Positions 45,601 to 60,400 of a stretch of 64,000 nt of DNA are shown one piece after another. Location: NCBI GenBank assembly GCA_020746105.1, contig CM036658.1, forward strand, positions 12,012,689 to 12,076,688, in the 5' to 3' direction. The stretch comes from Trogon surrucura. Taxonomy: Eukaryota > Chordata > Aves > Trogoniformes > Trogonidae. Position 1 is the stretch's first letter, and the number at the start of each line of letters is the position of its first letter. Under the pieces are notes generated by a model, which was not told the DNA's origin, did not search any database, and saw nothing but the letters and a program-made list of their open reading frames with translations. Both the position numbers and the translations under genes were made by a program.

Positions 45601-48600
45601 GAGGCCGTCAAAAACCTTATCTCCTATCTCTCTCCTAGGAAAGTGCTGTCAGCACCAGGTTAGCTGTGAAGCTGGGTGGAGGCAATCCCCACCCTTTCTG
45701 TGTCAGCTTTTCTCCTGCAAAACAAGAAATACAAGAAGCGTTAGGAACAAGAGAGATACTGTAAGAGGATACTGTAATGTGACTTGTTGCCATAGGTTAG
45801 GTGAGCTCTAAGAGAGCCCACTCTAATGTGCATCTCCCAGAGGGTTTGGGCAGAAAGACAGCTTGTTCCTGAATCCTTCTTACTTTGTACAGCAGCTACA
45901 TTTGGCACCAAGAAGATGGGCGGTTCTGGCCATCCGCAGAGTTGCTGCTGTGGTTCCCTGGGAGGGTGGGAAGCAGTTGAGATACGGGGCAGCTCCAGGC
46001 TTTGCTGGACCCTGAGCTTGGGAGGTTTCAGAAACGAAGCCGTGAACCCAAGCAGCGGTGTCTCAGGAGTTCTGCCTAAAACCTGAGGCAGTTCTCCAGT
46101 TTTCTCTTAAAAAATCCTGTGATTGTAAATTCAAGTTGAGGAAATTTTGTCAAGTAAACATATTTTTTTAAAGAAAGAGCAGTTCACTCAGCTTAGATTC
46201 AAACCATTTTGCTTGCAAAAAAGTTCCCACCATATAAAAGGCCGTCATTAAAAAAAAACAACAAAAAAACCCCAAAACAATCCCCCCAAAAAAATCAGCT
46301 GTGAAATGGTCAGGTTAAACAAGACAAGGGTAATGCTAGTTTGTCCCTCTTCAGACTTACAGTTCGTACATGATAGATATGAACAGGCTGGGGGGAGGCG
46401 GGGGGGAAGTGTTAACTTCACTGCTTGCTTAAATAGCTGACCTTTTTCTCACTTGGCAGGATTTCTAGGTATCACTTCTTTATGTAGATAAACTGTTCTT
46501 TTGGCTAACTTGACTCTTCTTTAACAACTGAAATATTTTGGAACAGACACCAAGCACAGCATAAACCTGAGCATGCCATAAATAAAAACATAATTTAGAA
46601 AAAGCACTCCTGGTCAGACTGAGTCAGCTGCATTTTAGTTTGTTGACTGTGTTATTTCTAGTGGAAACAAACAGAAAACACTGGCACATTAACAGAGAGT
46701 GATGAGAAGAAATAATGTGTGGCTTTCAGAGGCAGTAAAAGTGCAGTAAGGCAAGCAGTTTTCAACACGTTCCTACATGGTAATCGTATTTCTTCCACTG
46801 AGAAGACTGGGGGCTCTGGAGTGTCCTTTGTCCATTATGGGTCCATAACCATCCTCTAATTCTTTAATCATGTTTTACTGAGCTCAAGGCTTCAGTGCAA
46901 GATGTAGCATGTGTTCCACAGCCAGACAAACCTGGGATTGTTCACTAACAGAGCAGTGGATTACTTCTCTCACTCCTTTTGAATATGTTCTGTTTTTCTC
47001 TTGATCCTGTGTTTTGTTGGCATACTTTTATGATGCTGTTACTACAAAAGAGTGCAAATGCCCTTAGTTATAGAACTAACATAGGTAGCATTGTCAGTCT
47101 CTGGATACCAGTGTCCTGTTTATATACTGAAATTAAGAAATATGTTAATGTGATGATATACTGCCTTATAATTAGTCCATGTATCTCTACATAGACACAC
47201 TTATCCTCCATTAAAGGTGTTTTTAAAATTCAGTACCCTTTGGAAACAGGTTAGGCTAACAAGAAAATATACACAATTTCTATTTACTTTGTAAGTTAAC
47301 TAGATTTGAGCAAAATGTAAATTTCAAATACAATGTATTATAGGCATTTATATAAGAGAATAATACACAATCCTCATTCAAGTTTAATGTAATTTTCTTT
47401 AAATGTGAATTTAAAAAAAACCCCTTTTTTTCATTGGTAAGTGTTCCACATGAAGTTAATCAAGAATTAATCTGGAGTATTCATTCCCAAAGTAAAGATT
47501 TTTGCATGACTTTACATGTGATAATATTTTGGTGCAGAATAGAATATTCTGGTATGTTTTAATCTGGACTACTGCCTACATTAAAAAGATCTGACAATTT
47601 GGCCCAATCTTGCCCCATTTGCCTATAAAAACAGCGTCAGGAAGCCAGATAACTACTGTAATCGTGATAGGCCACGTCAGCTCTTCATTGACCAGTTTCT
47701 GCAAGAAATGCCTAATCCTGTTATTGCTATCCCCATTCTGGCAAGATCTCTTGATATAATCCAGGGTAACTTCTCCTACGTGAGATGTCAGGATTAGGCT
47801 CTGCGATTAACTGCATCTCTGAGCTGCCTGCCTGGATCCAGTCTGTATTCTGTTGATGGATTGATGCCGCAGTATACAGAACACTATAATGCATGGGATT
47901 TCAGCCTTTGGTTGATTGTTCTCTGAACCTTTGTTAAAAATCAGCCATTTATGTCCTGATTTAGAGTCTAGTCCGTATTCTGCATATCTTCTGCATAACT
48001 CATGCAGAGGATGTACTGTAGCATTGCAAAGAATGACTAATTCTTTCTCTATTATGATGACTCACTATTTGTTGTTCTAAGAAACAGGCTTCTCAAATCA
48101 TGGCTCTCTCTTAAGGGTTTTTTTTTCCCCCCCTCTTCCTCTCATTTTTTTTTTCCCTTTTAATATTTACTATTTATCAGTCTCGACAAATGAGAGACTT
48201 TTAGATTTTTCATATAAATCTTCCTCCAATATCTTTGCTTAAGTATTGTCTGTAGAATATTTACCTCCTACATGAAAATTTAAGAAAAGATCGCTCAAGT
48301 ATCTAACACAATGAATAATTTAGCATTTGAAAGACATATTCTCTCAATGCTACAATTAAAGCACAGTTGCTCCTTACAATTACATGTAAAAAAATTTTCT
48401 GTGTAATCCTGTTGATCAATCATGTCTTTCTTTTTTTTTTCCACTGACTTGCTGTCTAAATTTACATGTCTTTCACAATTACGTTTAGCTCAGACTTCCA
48501 AACTTCTGCTGTTATAACTCTCTATAGCTAATTAATTTTATAAACAAACAGCTAGGTGTTGGGCCTCTGGTAAAATTCAGATAATTTATTTATATATTTA

Positions 48601-51600
48601 ATATTTCCTTTGGACTGATTCATGGCCGAGGAATGCAGCTAACATATTTCAGTTTGCAGATTTTGCTTCTTTTCAAAATCCTGCCCTTTTTCCTCCATTT
48701 TTTGGTACACAGAGAAGTTTACTGTTCATTAAGTCAATGTAATAAAATTATTGTATCTTTTGGCAATGTCAGCTACTCTGAACAATAGAATTCCTTTGAA
48801 AACACCAGCCAGCAGTATATTCTTGTGGCACACACTTCAGTTTTGTGAAATGATTGTTTTTGTTTTCTTTGGGTTGGATTGGTGATTGTAAGCACATTTT
48901 TTAAATTGTCTTGTCATAACTTATTTTCTTGAAATCATTATATTTTTAGTGTTTGTGTGCTTTACAATGCCCAAATTGGATGCATCATTAACTCCTGGTG
49001 AAGAGAACTACAGATTTAAGACCTACTCTATCTTTATCTTAGATGGATGTTGGCATGCATTTAACTTTGAAAATCTGCCCTCTTGGTAGCTATGACAACT
49101 AGTGATAGATTCCAGGGTATTACAAGCAAATATGAAAGGTGGTGAACAACACAGAGGACAAGAATTCTCTTCAAGGTTACTTACTATCAGTTTCCTCACT
49201 GAATTTCTTTGCAACCTTGATAGTGAAGGCACTATAAAAGTACCTTAAATTTAGGTCCAAGCTTGTTCAGGTCGCAGATGCTGCGTGTTTGTGTGCAAGA
49301 AGCTGTAAAGAAACAAGTTGGGAAAAGGAAAGCATTGTGTAATATTAAGTTTTCTTTCAGGGTCCTTTATTATTTTTCCACATATATCTTTACCTTTTCT
49401 CTGTGAGGCTCTCTTTTTGGTAAAGAACTTAAAAGTGGACTGCAGACGATGGGGACTTCATCGTTCATCTGGACATGTATCTCCTTCCGTCTCAGCTGCC
49501 ATTCAGGTGCAGGAACTGTGGATGAGAGAGGACGTTCTTTGCAGAATGATGTGTCTGTCAGCATCCTTCATGTACTGAAAAGGGGGGGAAAGGTGTATTG
49601 TCCTCCAACGTGTGAGCCAAAGTCCTTCTAGGCATTATGATCATGGAGAGAAACTGCAGAGCTCAAATCACTTGCCAGAAATCTCTCTCCATGCTTCAGA
49701 TCCCCCTTGGGATGTTTCCGGCTTGGGAAAAAAACCTGACTCCCTGCTGCCTGCACCCAGTATCAAGACTGATTTCAGCTGCTTGGGAAGAGACACTAAG
49801 AACCCTAGAGAACAGATTCCTCCAGGACAAACAGGTTGATATTTGCCACTTAGAGTCTTACCTTTCAGGCATCACTCTTAGAGATGGAAGAAACAGTTTA
49901 TCCTTGGAATACTAAAACACTCTTTCACGTGTTTCTGCTGGACATCTTATGGAAAGCAAGGTGGCAGTGCCTGCCAGGATGGAATCCACTGCAGAAAGGA
50001 GAGGCAGGGCAGGGCAAACAGGAGTAGAGCAGAGGAAAACAAAGAGTAAGAGAGAAGAGGAGATAAAAAGGTAGAAGATGACAGGACTAGCTTCTTCAAA
50101 TAATTTGCCAATCTGTAAGCAGTATTTATAAGCTGAAGCAAACCATTTTTGTGTTCTAGTTTGCTTGACAAGTCAAGAACACTATCAAATGTGTCCGTGT
50201 TTGTTGGAGCTTCATAGACAAACTGGTGGCAAGCTGGAGAACTGGGCCAAATAGCCACGTTCTGTGGAGTCAGCCACTAGCCAAAGCAGTCATCCTAACC
50301 ATTGAGAATCACTAGATGGAACCAATCCTGAAATCCCAAAAGCTGCTGGGGCCTGTAGGTGTGTGTAGAGGGTTGGGGTTAGGGCTCAGGGGGGAGCAAG
50401 GAAACACTGAAAAGCAAGGTACAGAGCAGAGTTAGAGTGGAAAAGGGAAACTTTAAGGTGAGGGTTGAATTAAAAAAAAAAAGAAGGTTCTTAGTGAATA
50501 ATTACAGAGCCTCTTCTTCTGCCCCAAAGACTACAGTGAGAAAGAATTTCAGTGATTATTTAAAAGATTTAAAGAGGAGCTGATGTGGCTTATATTGCAA
50601 TTTGTGAAGTTTATGACTGGCCATGAGCATTTCTGGTGTACAAGCAGTAAACCTGTGCAGCTGAAGCATTTGCTACCTGTATGCAGCCATGCCTGTTACG
50701 CTCCTGTCTTTCTAATCTACTCTTCCTAATGGAGTTTATGAATAAGAAAAAGCTATTAAAAATATTGTACATCACTCTCTGGTGTGGTCTGTGCAAAAAA
50801 AAAGGAGTCTTGTGAATCCTGGTTTGATCAAAATTAAATTAAAATCTTCATCTGTGAATCATAGGAACGTTTACTAGCAATTTACTCCATTTTTGAACTT
50901 TCTTTCGTAACATACTAGCTTGTGTGAATGACGGAATAACCGTGTCAGGAAAACTCTTCTGATCTGATTCTGCTTTTCACGTTGTCTGTCACACATTGTA
51001 AAGTATATTTATTTTTCAGCTGAAGAATAAGACCAGAGTTGTGAGCACTTTTGAAATATTTCAGTGCAGAAAGTATGAAGTGTAGAGATGCCTGAAATAA
51101 ACATTATGCCTCATGAATGTGCTCGAATTCTTTGAGTGCACTCTAAACAGGTGGACAGAAGTGAAACAAATAAGAGTAATCTTATCTGGAAGACAAAGCT
51201 ATGTATCACAGAGGAGAAAACAGTAAGTATCTTACAAGATTAGTGGATTTTTTTAAATGGATATCTCCTAAGTATTTGATTTTTCTTCTACCTGCATTTT
51301 TCTTATATTTTCTACTTTATTCAATAAGACCATAAGACACAAGTAAAACAAAAAAATATTGCCACTTGTGCCACTAAAAAAGCTATTTTTTGTAATATGT
51401 AGCAAATCCTGAGATTTTGCTTGTGTGGTTGTATCTTCTAGGCAGCTCATTTTCAATCTACTTGAGAATACCCTAACACAGTGCTCGTTTACTACCTTGG
51501 CTCTACTGTTTTTGTGTCAGCTCAATCAATGTCTTAATACTTGCTTAGAGGTTTAGGTAGCGTGGATGTCATCACGATATTCCACATATTTATGTGCACT

Positions 51601-53929
51601 GCTCTTCCAGTGGCAGGATAAATCACTTACCAGCATATTGCGCATGTTTCTTCTGTTAATGCAATCTAATTCCATATGCCCACAACAAAACCCTACTTGC
51701 AACTGTCTCATAAGAATACTGGGGGAAGGCTGTATGGCTCTAATCTTTCCTATCGAAATCTAATCTAATATTTTCTTCCACAGACAAAAGCTTTGAAGTT
51801 GCCATCTAGTTACTCACATTTTAAATATGCACAATAACTGACCAGAATTAATGAAATTAGTCTTATTACTCATGGTTTGGTGCTAGAGGCATTTCTTTTT
51901 ATGGCGTATACTCAAGAGTCTTGTTATAGTATTAATGCAGGAAGTTGTAATTTCACCCTTTACCCAATATTGCATCATTTTAAATATCCAATTAATGCCC
52001 ATATGTTGTAGTTGAGTCTACTGTATCGACATGAAGTTACCTTTCTGCCCACACTCTCTCTGGTAGCCACTGATCTTAATAAATTATCTTGAAAGAATAA
52101 ATTTTTATGGTACTTCTGATTTAATAACTTCTGATGATTTTCTTTTACTGCTAGGAAAAAGTCTTCAAGAAAAATCTACCCTCCTTCAGTTTAGGGGACC
52201 GAAACACAATGGGAATTTCCTTATCAGAAGCCTTCCCCCTACTTACTCATATAATTAACTTATGTCTTCTGTATCAGGCTTATTAAGTTCGCTGCTGTGT
52301 TTTGAAATTATGCCCTTGGACCTTCCATAAAATTAATTATCACCTCTTTGCCTCTGCAGATTCTACCTTTTCTTAGAGGTTTGAAATAACAACTTTTTCA
52401 AATTAAATTTACATAAAGGCTTTTGTAATATTTCAGGGTCCAATGACTTTCCTTTCTTCAGTTAAATCTCTTGTGCTTTGAAGGTCTGCTTTTTCTATTT
52501 ACAAAGAAAAAGAAGGTTTAGTATCAATTAGGGACTGGGAGTCGTTGAAGAAGTTGTTGAGCCTTGTGGTCAAATTAAAAAATAAGAGTTGTGATTACAG
52601 TCCTTCTGTAATTGTCTCATACAGCTTGATCTCTATAAAGTTACATTTTTTAAAAAACAAACCAAACCCCAAACCACAAAGCCCCAAAAAAAGAAGAAAA
52701 ACAAGTTAAAAGATTTTATTCTAAGATGTTTCCTTCCTTGTCTTTGACAAAAATTCCTAGATATCCCCACTATATTGGTACAACACTTTTCTTCAGGAAA
52801 GGACTGATCTGTAGCTAACATAATGTTTGTGTCTTAATGTTAAATCTTGTTGAAAATTAAATGCTGAAACAATGATTGTAAAGTTCTTAAACTTTGAGGG
52901 GAATTTGAACTGAAGGGCTTGAAATACAATGTAATTTAAAACAAAGTTAGAAAAGCAAAGAAATTTTCATATCTCTGTATAAATTCTGGGAATTTTTAGA
53001 GCTTATTGGAATCAGGCAGAAACGTTCATGGGATCTGGACACTTAACTTCATTGGGCTTCTCTGAAAATGTCAGTTAATATTGCTTGTTCTACATGAAAT
53101 ATTTTAGGACTTTCTGCACAAGAATACGAGAAGTGCGCTGACTGTGTCTGACCTGGTATGATTTCAGAACTTAAGTTGGGGTCTCTATGACATGTGTTGT
53201 GTAATCTTAACAGTGGACGGTATCCCTCAAGTCACCTGCAGAGATGGCCTGAGGTAAGTAGCAGTTGGTATCTTAGCACTATTGCCCACCTGTCCCTCTG
53301 GGGACACCTTAAAAAGCTGGTAGGTGGATTTTCTTGCTTGTTAAAGCAAGGTAATCAAAAGGTTTTTAGTGTCTTAACAAATGTTTAATATTTTCTTTCA
53401 TCAATTTTTCACTTGTAAAAATTATTTTTGTCTTTTAGAAATATTTGGGAATATGAGTAGGTGAAAGATATGGTTGGTCATGGAGACCAGCTGCATCCAG
53501 CCAAGATGTATTTGTCAGATACCCAATAAGTTAGTCACCAGTGCGGTTTTGTATCTTGGGTAACATCAGCTTAAAACCATTTGGAGCAGTTTAGCCATGC
53601 CAGGTCTTAGGACTATGGACATACTCACGCCCTTTGCTCGTACTCTAAAAAAAGGCAGCTTACTTATTCTTCAGTGCTAACTCTTCTGTCAGCCATCATC
53701 AGATATCTAGCAGTAGATTTTTCAAAACTTTAATTTAGCCTACTATTCTGGTTTCAGTTGCAGTTAAACCACACCATCTACCTGTTACACTTGCATTGGT
53801 GCAGTTAGCCGTTCCTCTGATTTAGCTAATTATTGCCGTTTCCTCATTTATCGCTATCTAGATCTGCTATCCTTGTCTGTTCCTGGCTTGATATCACTGT
53901 TCTAGCTGTTCAGATCTCCTCCATTATCT
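45601..53929. other. Long non-coding stretch
   Basis: No gene or dated repeat recognised; open frames under 105 codons. It has A/C-rich (46249-46300) and T/C-rich (48117-48165) low-complexity runs. A weak antisense match to the tRNA-like SINE type lies near 50250-50300 (CATCCTAACCATTGAGAA). The segments 47590-47830 and 48240-48470 look like high-complexity unique sequence and could be conserved non-coding DNA. Confidence 0.45.
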
Positions 53930-54400
53930 GTCATGCTTATGATAATTATTCTCATTGACTGTAACAAAAACTTTTATGGCCTTTAATGATGTCACTTTCA
54001 TTCCTTTAATGACTCGATCCACAAGCTGCCAGATGTTATCCAACTGCCAGTACTGAAGCCAACCTGATCTCTGCTTTGTGCCTTTTTCCAATCTGTTTGC
54101 CAAATTATTTGAAGGTATTTTTGATACAGCAATGACATGGCAAATGGCAACAGACTTATTGGTTTGTCTTCATTATAAGTGATGATATTTATGTCAGATT
54201 CATTCAGTTTTAAATGCCCTTGACTTAAAAACACCATTAAAGATTATAAACAGCTTAGGAGAGGATAGATACTGCTTCCAAAGCTTAAAAATTTCAGTCA
54301 GGAATTCATCTGTATTTGTAGCTTTTTTCTCTGTTGACAAATATTTAATTACCTATCTAATTTCCTGATGCAGACTTTCTTTCTCCTGTCTAAGCTGCTA
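53930..54400 (-). mobile_element. L1-clade-like LINE remnant (RT), antisense
   Basis: Read on the minus strand from 54360 down, the frame gives VIKYLSTEKKA, TDEFLTEIFKLWKQYL and FIIFNGV. After a shift, an open frame (54237-53998) gives KPISLLPFAMSLLYQKYLQ and RDQVGFSTGSW, and after another shift QLDNIWQLVDRVIKGMK. This order and spacing (AI..L...K....E.FK...L...FN / RPISLL / DQVGF / DNI..L) is that of the L1/Tx1 reverse transcriptase, not of CR1, whose matching blocks read GNYRLVSLTS and a different GF block. It is heavily decayed; borders are approximate. Confidence 0.6.
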
Positions 54401-57400
54401 CTTCTAACTTGGGAGAAATTTTCTCCATTAGGAGTGTCCTAGAGTGGTACTTCTCTCGGTGGAAAAAGTATAATATTTGTGCAATATGTAAGTTTAGTCT
54501 AATGGCCTCAGTAACATCTGCCTTGGTTCTTGATGTATTTGTTGTTGTATTTTAGAATCCTTAACTGCAATTATTTGTTTCTAAACTGTGAAGTCTGGTT
54601 TACTATCTTTCCAAAGAAATCTCTGTCTGTGAATTGGAAGAGACATGATTTCATCACTTTTTGATGTTGCTGAACAGTTTTGCTCTTTTTTTTTCTTTTT
54701 TTTTTTAATTTATTTATTCATCAGTCACTAATCAAATAGTTGAAGAGCCATCTTTAATGATGTCTGGGTGGCGATAGAATACTTGAATCAAGTTGTGGTT
54801 TGATGTCTAAAAATAAAGATATGGACTTTATTCTGAAGTAGAGAGGATCCCAGCATGACTAAACTGAGATGGAGTCGTGCCTAATTCTATAGGTCCGCAG
54901 TTCAGAATCTACGTGCAAGTGATAATTACTGTGAAAAAATGACCATGAGTTATGGTATCTGGAACATCAAGTTTTATTGGCATTTTAGGCAATGTATCTT
55001 CACAAACAACATTCCACTCTACTGGGCTGCAAAATCTGGACAAATTGCTTATAATTGTGGTGTTTTATGTTCTTCATGAGGAAAGGAAACAGCAGAAAAA
55101 AGTATAAGTGAATCCTACTGTTCTCAGAAGAGTGTTGTGAGTCTTGGCTGTCTCATTAGTGCTTTGCAAAGTGGTTTGAAATCTTTGACTAGAAGGTGGC
55201 ACTAGAATGAAAAATGTTGAGGTTCAGTTTTGGTTCCAGTGTTTGCACAGGCTGTATTTAGACAAGAGTTGTATTAACTCACAACAATCCTACTGAAAAC
55301 TCTAAAACTGAATGCTTTCATTTTAAAACAGGTTAGCCAAAGGCAGTATCAGAAAAGAGCAACATCAGAAATCAATGGTCCAAACGCAGCATTATGGAAT
55401 TTTTACAAATTACATCAAAACCTTCAGGGATTTTGATTGCACAAACCACAATATAGCAAGACTGACACCAATCTGATCATTGCTGCTACAGCCTCTGCCA
55501 GGAGTATGGAAACTAGTGAACAGCACTGAGTATTAATCATGTCTTTAATTTCTCCCATACCTAAGAGCTGTTCTGTACTATGAGGGTTAGATGAAGAGAT
55601 GGAAGGCTCTGAGTCAGAACTGACGGCAGCCTGCACACCAGGGGATATGGCAGTCTTACGTTCTCTTTTTGTGCCCAAAGAAACTGTGGATGCAATTAAG
55701 ATATTAAATTCAAGGAAACTATACTGTAGCTGGGAGAGTTCAGTAAATACTTCACAAATCAGCTAATCCTTCCTTTGTTACTGACTTCAATTAGCTCTTT
55801 ACGTACAGGTACAGTGGGCTTTTTCTTTCAAACAAACATCAACATTTTCTATAGTGGATTGAAGTGGCTTTAAGCAGCACTGGGCGACAGCACTCTTGCC
55901 TTTTCTAGTAGTTCCAGCGCTGCTTTCCAGGCTTGTGACTCATCTCCAGCATTGAGAAAGAGCCCCATGGCAGGAAGGCTACAGAGCCCAAGTCATGACA
56001 GGAGAATGGAGGTCACCAGGCAACCCTCACCCACTGGGAGAGCACGTGCTCATTGCAACAACAGACCTGCCTCTTTCCTTCTCTTGACTTGTGCAGATCA
56101 AGGAGCTAGTCCATGGGTGCTGTATCTGGGTTGTTGCATCTGGAGTGCCACAGTCAGAACGACGCATCTGTAAAAAAACCTAGTATGTGCATGCGTGCAT
56201 GCAGATGCACCGAGATTATACGGAAATTGCATTCTTTCTTCATCCTTAACTTCTACCTAGGTTTCACTGAAGGACAAGCTGTCACTACTTTCTAAAGAAT
56301 TATAAACTGAACAAATCCAAACTTGGGGTTAGACTTCCATCTTTGACCTTGGTTCAAAGCTGTCAGTTGGAAAAATTTTGCCCAGAAGTGTGTGGGAACC
56401 TCTGTTTTTTTAAGATCATCTGAACATACTGCTGCTGCCCTTGCTTTCCAGAAAATGTCATAAATTGCTTAAAGAAGAAAAAAGATATTTCCCAGTAAAA
56501 GCGTAAACACTCAGAGTGGAGCTAAGTAGAAATACACTGTGGCCTCTTTCTGCAGGGAAAGTAGAGGAAATTGGGATTTCATTCCTCTGACCAATTTGAG
56601 GAAAAAAAATTTGCTCAACCCATAAAACTACATTTTGGTGTCAGTCTTCAAGAGAGTTCCAAAAAGAGATGAAAGCTCCCTCCCCCTTCTTCCTGAGTGC
56701 GAGTTTCGATTCAGAACAGGAAAAAAAAATGGTATTATCATGTCATCATTGTACAAGAAAGAACTATTTTTAATTTTCTGAACTTTCTTCTGGGAGACCT
56801 GTAAATATGACAGCTTCTTAAAAAAAAAACCATCAGGGAATTTTCTGAATCCATGCACCACAGTCAATTCGCAGGAAAATATGCATTTCTGCTAGTGCAG
56901 CTGTAACTGTAACTTGAAATCTAGATGCGAAGCAGGCACACGTGCTCAGCCAGACATCTCGTCCATGCTGCTTCTCTTAAGGTGCAAACTCAATGAGATT
57001 CTAGTCCCAGATGAGCAACTGCGTTCTGCCAAAACAGAAATGTGCAGTTGACTTTGCTCTGTGATAACACTGTTACACCGTCATCCTACTTGACATCTAA
57101 TCATACCCAGGCAGACAATGCTTTAAAGAGATAGACATCAATGAAAACAAAGCCAGGGTGGCAGTGGGGGATGTTTGACAGTAGGATGGCAACAGTCTAA
57201 GCTCTCAAGGCCTGTGCCTGGCAAATAGTGAGCAATTTTGTTACAAGAGCAGTGAGCAGAACAGCCCTGTGACACACGTGCCCAAAGAAGTGGCGCTGCA
57301 GCAAGCTGTGTGTTAGCACTGTTCTGATTGGGAGGAGATGTCTCCCTGACACGAGGAATCCCAAATTCCCTGCCTTATTGAGGACGGAGGCTGTGCATGG

Positions 57401-60400
57401 GCCAGTGCTGGTGGGACAAGGGGTGGGGTAGAGAAATGAGAAGGGGAGCAAGAGGTGTTTAATGTGATATGGGTGCTGCTGTGACTTGGAGTTGTCCCAA
57501 AGTTGGCCAGTGGCAAGAGATGCCCGTGCCAGAACTAGTGTGGTATGGAGGCAGTTTTGATTTCTGAAGACTTCAGAACATTGGGATCTCCTCCAAGGCC
57601 TTGGGATGGGCTTGTGCTAATGATGTGTATTTGCTGGTGTACAGCAAGTTGTACACCTTTTCCTGAAAGTGTCCTACAAAAGTTGAGAGCAGGGCCTGTT
57701 TTACACTGGAAAAGCAAAGCAAGCTGTTGTTGCCAGAAAGCTGTTTAGGAGCGTAAACAAGGTCAGATGTGGAGAGATCAATGAGCCTTTTGTGGCTGAG
57801 TTATCCCTTCCGTATTTAACAATATGCAATCATAAGTGCTTTAAAAGTGCATGAGAATTACAGGTATGTGCTATGGAGTCTGCCCGTGATGTCATTTGCT
57901 TCCCAACTTGCTCTTAAACTTCCAAATTGCCGATAAAGTGGTGGAAAAGCCACAAAACTCAGGACTTTTGCTGCAAATTGAATCCTCATGTCTTTTCCTG
58001 ACAAGAATGTCATTTTACAAAAGCCAGTTGCAAAGCTTACAACTGAATGTCTGTGTCACAAGCGCAATGGTGACACAAACCACAAATAATAAACCTGGAG
58101 AATAAGCGAGGATAATAATCCTTTCTATGCATTTCTTTCTGCTTTCCCTTTGTAGGCTGATGTCATCATTATGAATTGTCAGTTCCTGGGATCACAGCTA
58201 ACGCTCTGGTGGTTTTGTTAGAAAGATAATTCATGTAGTGGCAGAAGCTAATTGTTCTTTGGATTTGTCCTTCATTGTAGAATTTTATGAATAAGTTTGT
58301 AAGTGAATTTGAACCTTATCTGAGCCACCTGAGTTTGTCCCCTGGTGTCACTAGCTGTATTCCCAGGTTAAACCATCCATTTAATAAAAGTCCCTGCTTC
58401 CAGAATTAGCTGAGGGGTACTAAGAAAAGCATTTGACACTCTAAAATGGAGAAGTAAAAATACAGTAGTTGCAGCCTTAGGTTTCAGAAATGCTTTCATT
58501 GTATTATCGTCAGCTTTGCCAAAGCTGCAGTAGCCTCTGGTGACCTGTCTGCAAACACTTCCATTACATTCCTATTATTCTTTAATAGGTGAGGCCACCC
58601 TTTGTCAGCTCTCTTTCAACATGTCCTTAGGAAAATAGCAGAATGTCTCATCAGACAAAAGCAAGGAGAAATATAAAGGAATGTTACCAATAGGCAACAG
58701 TGTAATTGTTGGATGGGGATGATACTGCTTACAATTCTGATTTTCCTGCAGTTGTCTTCAATCCCAGCAGCTTCATTTTCAGCAGGATCTGAACCTAGTG
58801 CTATTCAACAGTTTTCCCTTTTGTATACGAGGTAATTTACCATTCTGGTTGGCCTCGCGGTGACTGAAATATTTAGGGGATTTGTGTAGCGACAGAAATA
58901 GATAAGATGTTTGAGGCAAATGGCTTAGCTCTGTTTAGGAAAATCTCCATGGGATTGAAGAGGATGCACTGATGTAATACAATTGGTGGTTTTATTAAAA
59001 TTCTTTCTGAATAACATCTATGGTTAAAGTATAGCTTATTCTCATTACAAAGACCTTCCCATCTCCTAAACATGCACCTCCCTCCCCCAGCTCCCCGATA
59101 TCCTTCTTGAATGAGTTAGGAACCTGTCTAGAGATGTAAATAATACAGTAACAACAACAAATGGAGAAATATTTTGGAAATCTATTTATTGTCTTTACGC
59201 ACTTGTCTATAGCTGTGAAAACCACCAGCAAACAGATCCTCTAGTTTCTTGTCATTGTTTAAAAAATATTGTGTCAGAAGTAGCAAATCATCTGGTATTT
59301 TATATACTATTTCTATCTTGCTTAATCACAGTACATGATGAAAGTAAGAATATCGATAGTCTATGTAGTAGTATGTCCAAGCACATCTGTGTCTGTGCAC
59401 ACATGTAAATACATATCTACATTCACTGATATAAAACTAGATTGCACACACACACACTGATAAAAGATTATTACTAAGGATGCACTCAAAAAACTAAGAA
59501 ATATCAAAACATGAACGTTGCTGGGGCAACCTTAATTTGGTTTCCTGGTGTGTCTTTGCTGCAACTGAAGCTGTTTGGGAATTTTTGTACATAACGTTTT
59601 TGTCACAAAACACCAATCTATCAAAGTCAAGACACGCATGTACACATTCCAGTTTTGAAGAAACTTTTCTCAAGTTCAGACTGGAATCTTTATGGCGACA
59701 GATTCAATTTAGGGCTGGTCCAGACAAGTTTTGTAAGCTTAGGTTTTTCCAGGAGGGAATCCTAACTAGGTGACTTCCAGGTAACTTCCCTGGCCTGGCC
59801 ACTATTTTATTTCCCTGTATTTCCTGGTTTTCTGGCATGAGGCTGTTGGATTATGCTGCAGAAATGCTAAATGCTCACAGCTGCAGCTGTAGTTAGTGGA
59901 AGCTGAGCTTTGAAAATACAGTGCTAAACAATCATAAGAAACAGGTTGCAGACATTTGAAATTGCTTACCAACTTCAAATATCTCTGCCTCTCTTCTTAA
60001 TCTGTGAAATGATTCATTAACATTTATGTATCACTCCAGTACTATTATGGTAAGCACTGCAGAAAAGCCCTTGAGGAAATTTTATATTCTTTTTTTCAGA
60101 GCAGGCTTGAATAGTGTTCAATGAATAACACATTAGGCAACAGTGTATTGAACAAGGAAAGAATAAAATATTAAACACCTACAGGGCACTGTCCTTCCTA
60201 AGTAAATGAATGAGGCAGAGGTCTTGTGAGAAGAAACGTCTATGTGAATGTGTCACCGTACATGATGACAATACGTATGTACAACAGAGTTTGAATTAAG
60301 GTTGTGAATGGAGCCTTAATTCTGGGATTTCCTAAATCCTGAATACTTAACTTTGTCATCTTTTAGAAGAACAATGTTAAGGTGGGCTTTCTGTGGGCAA

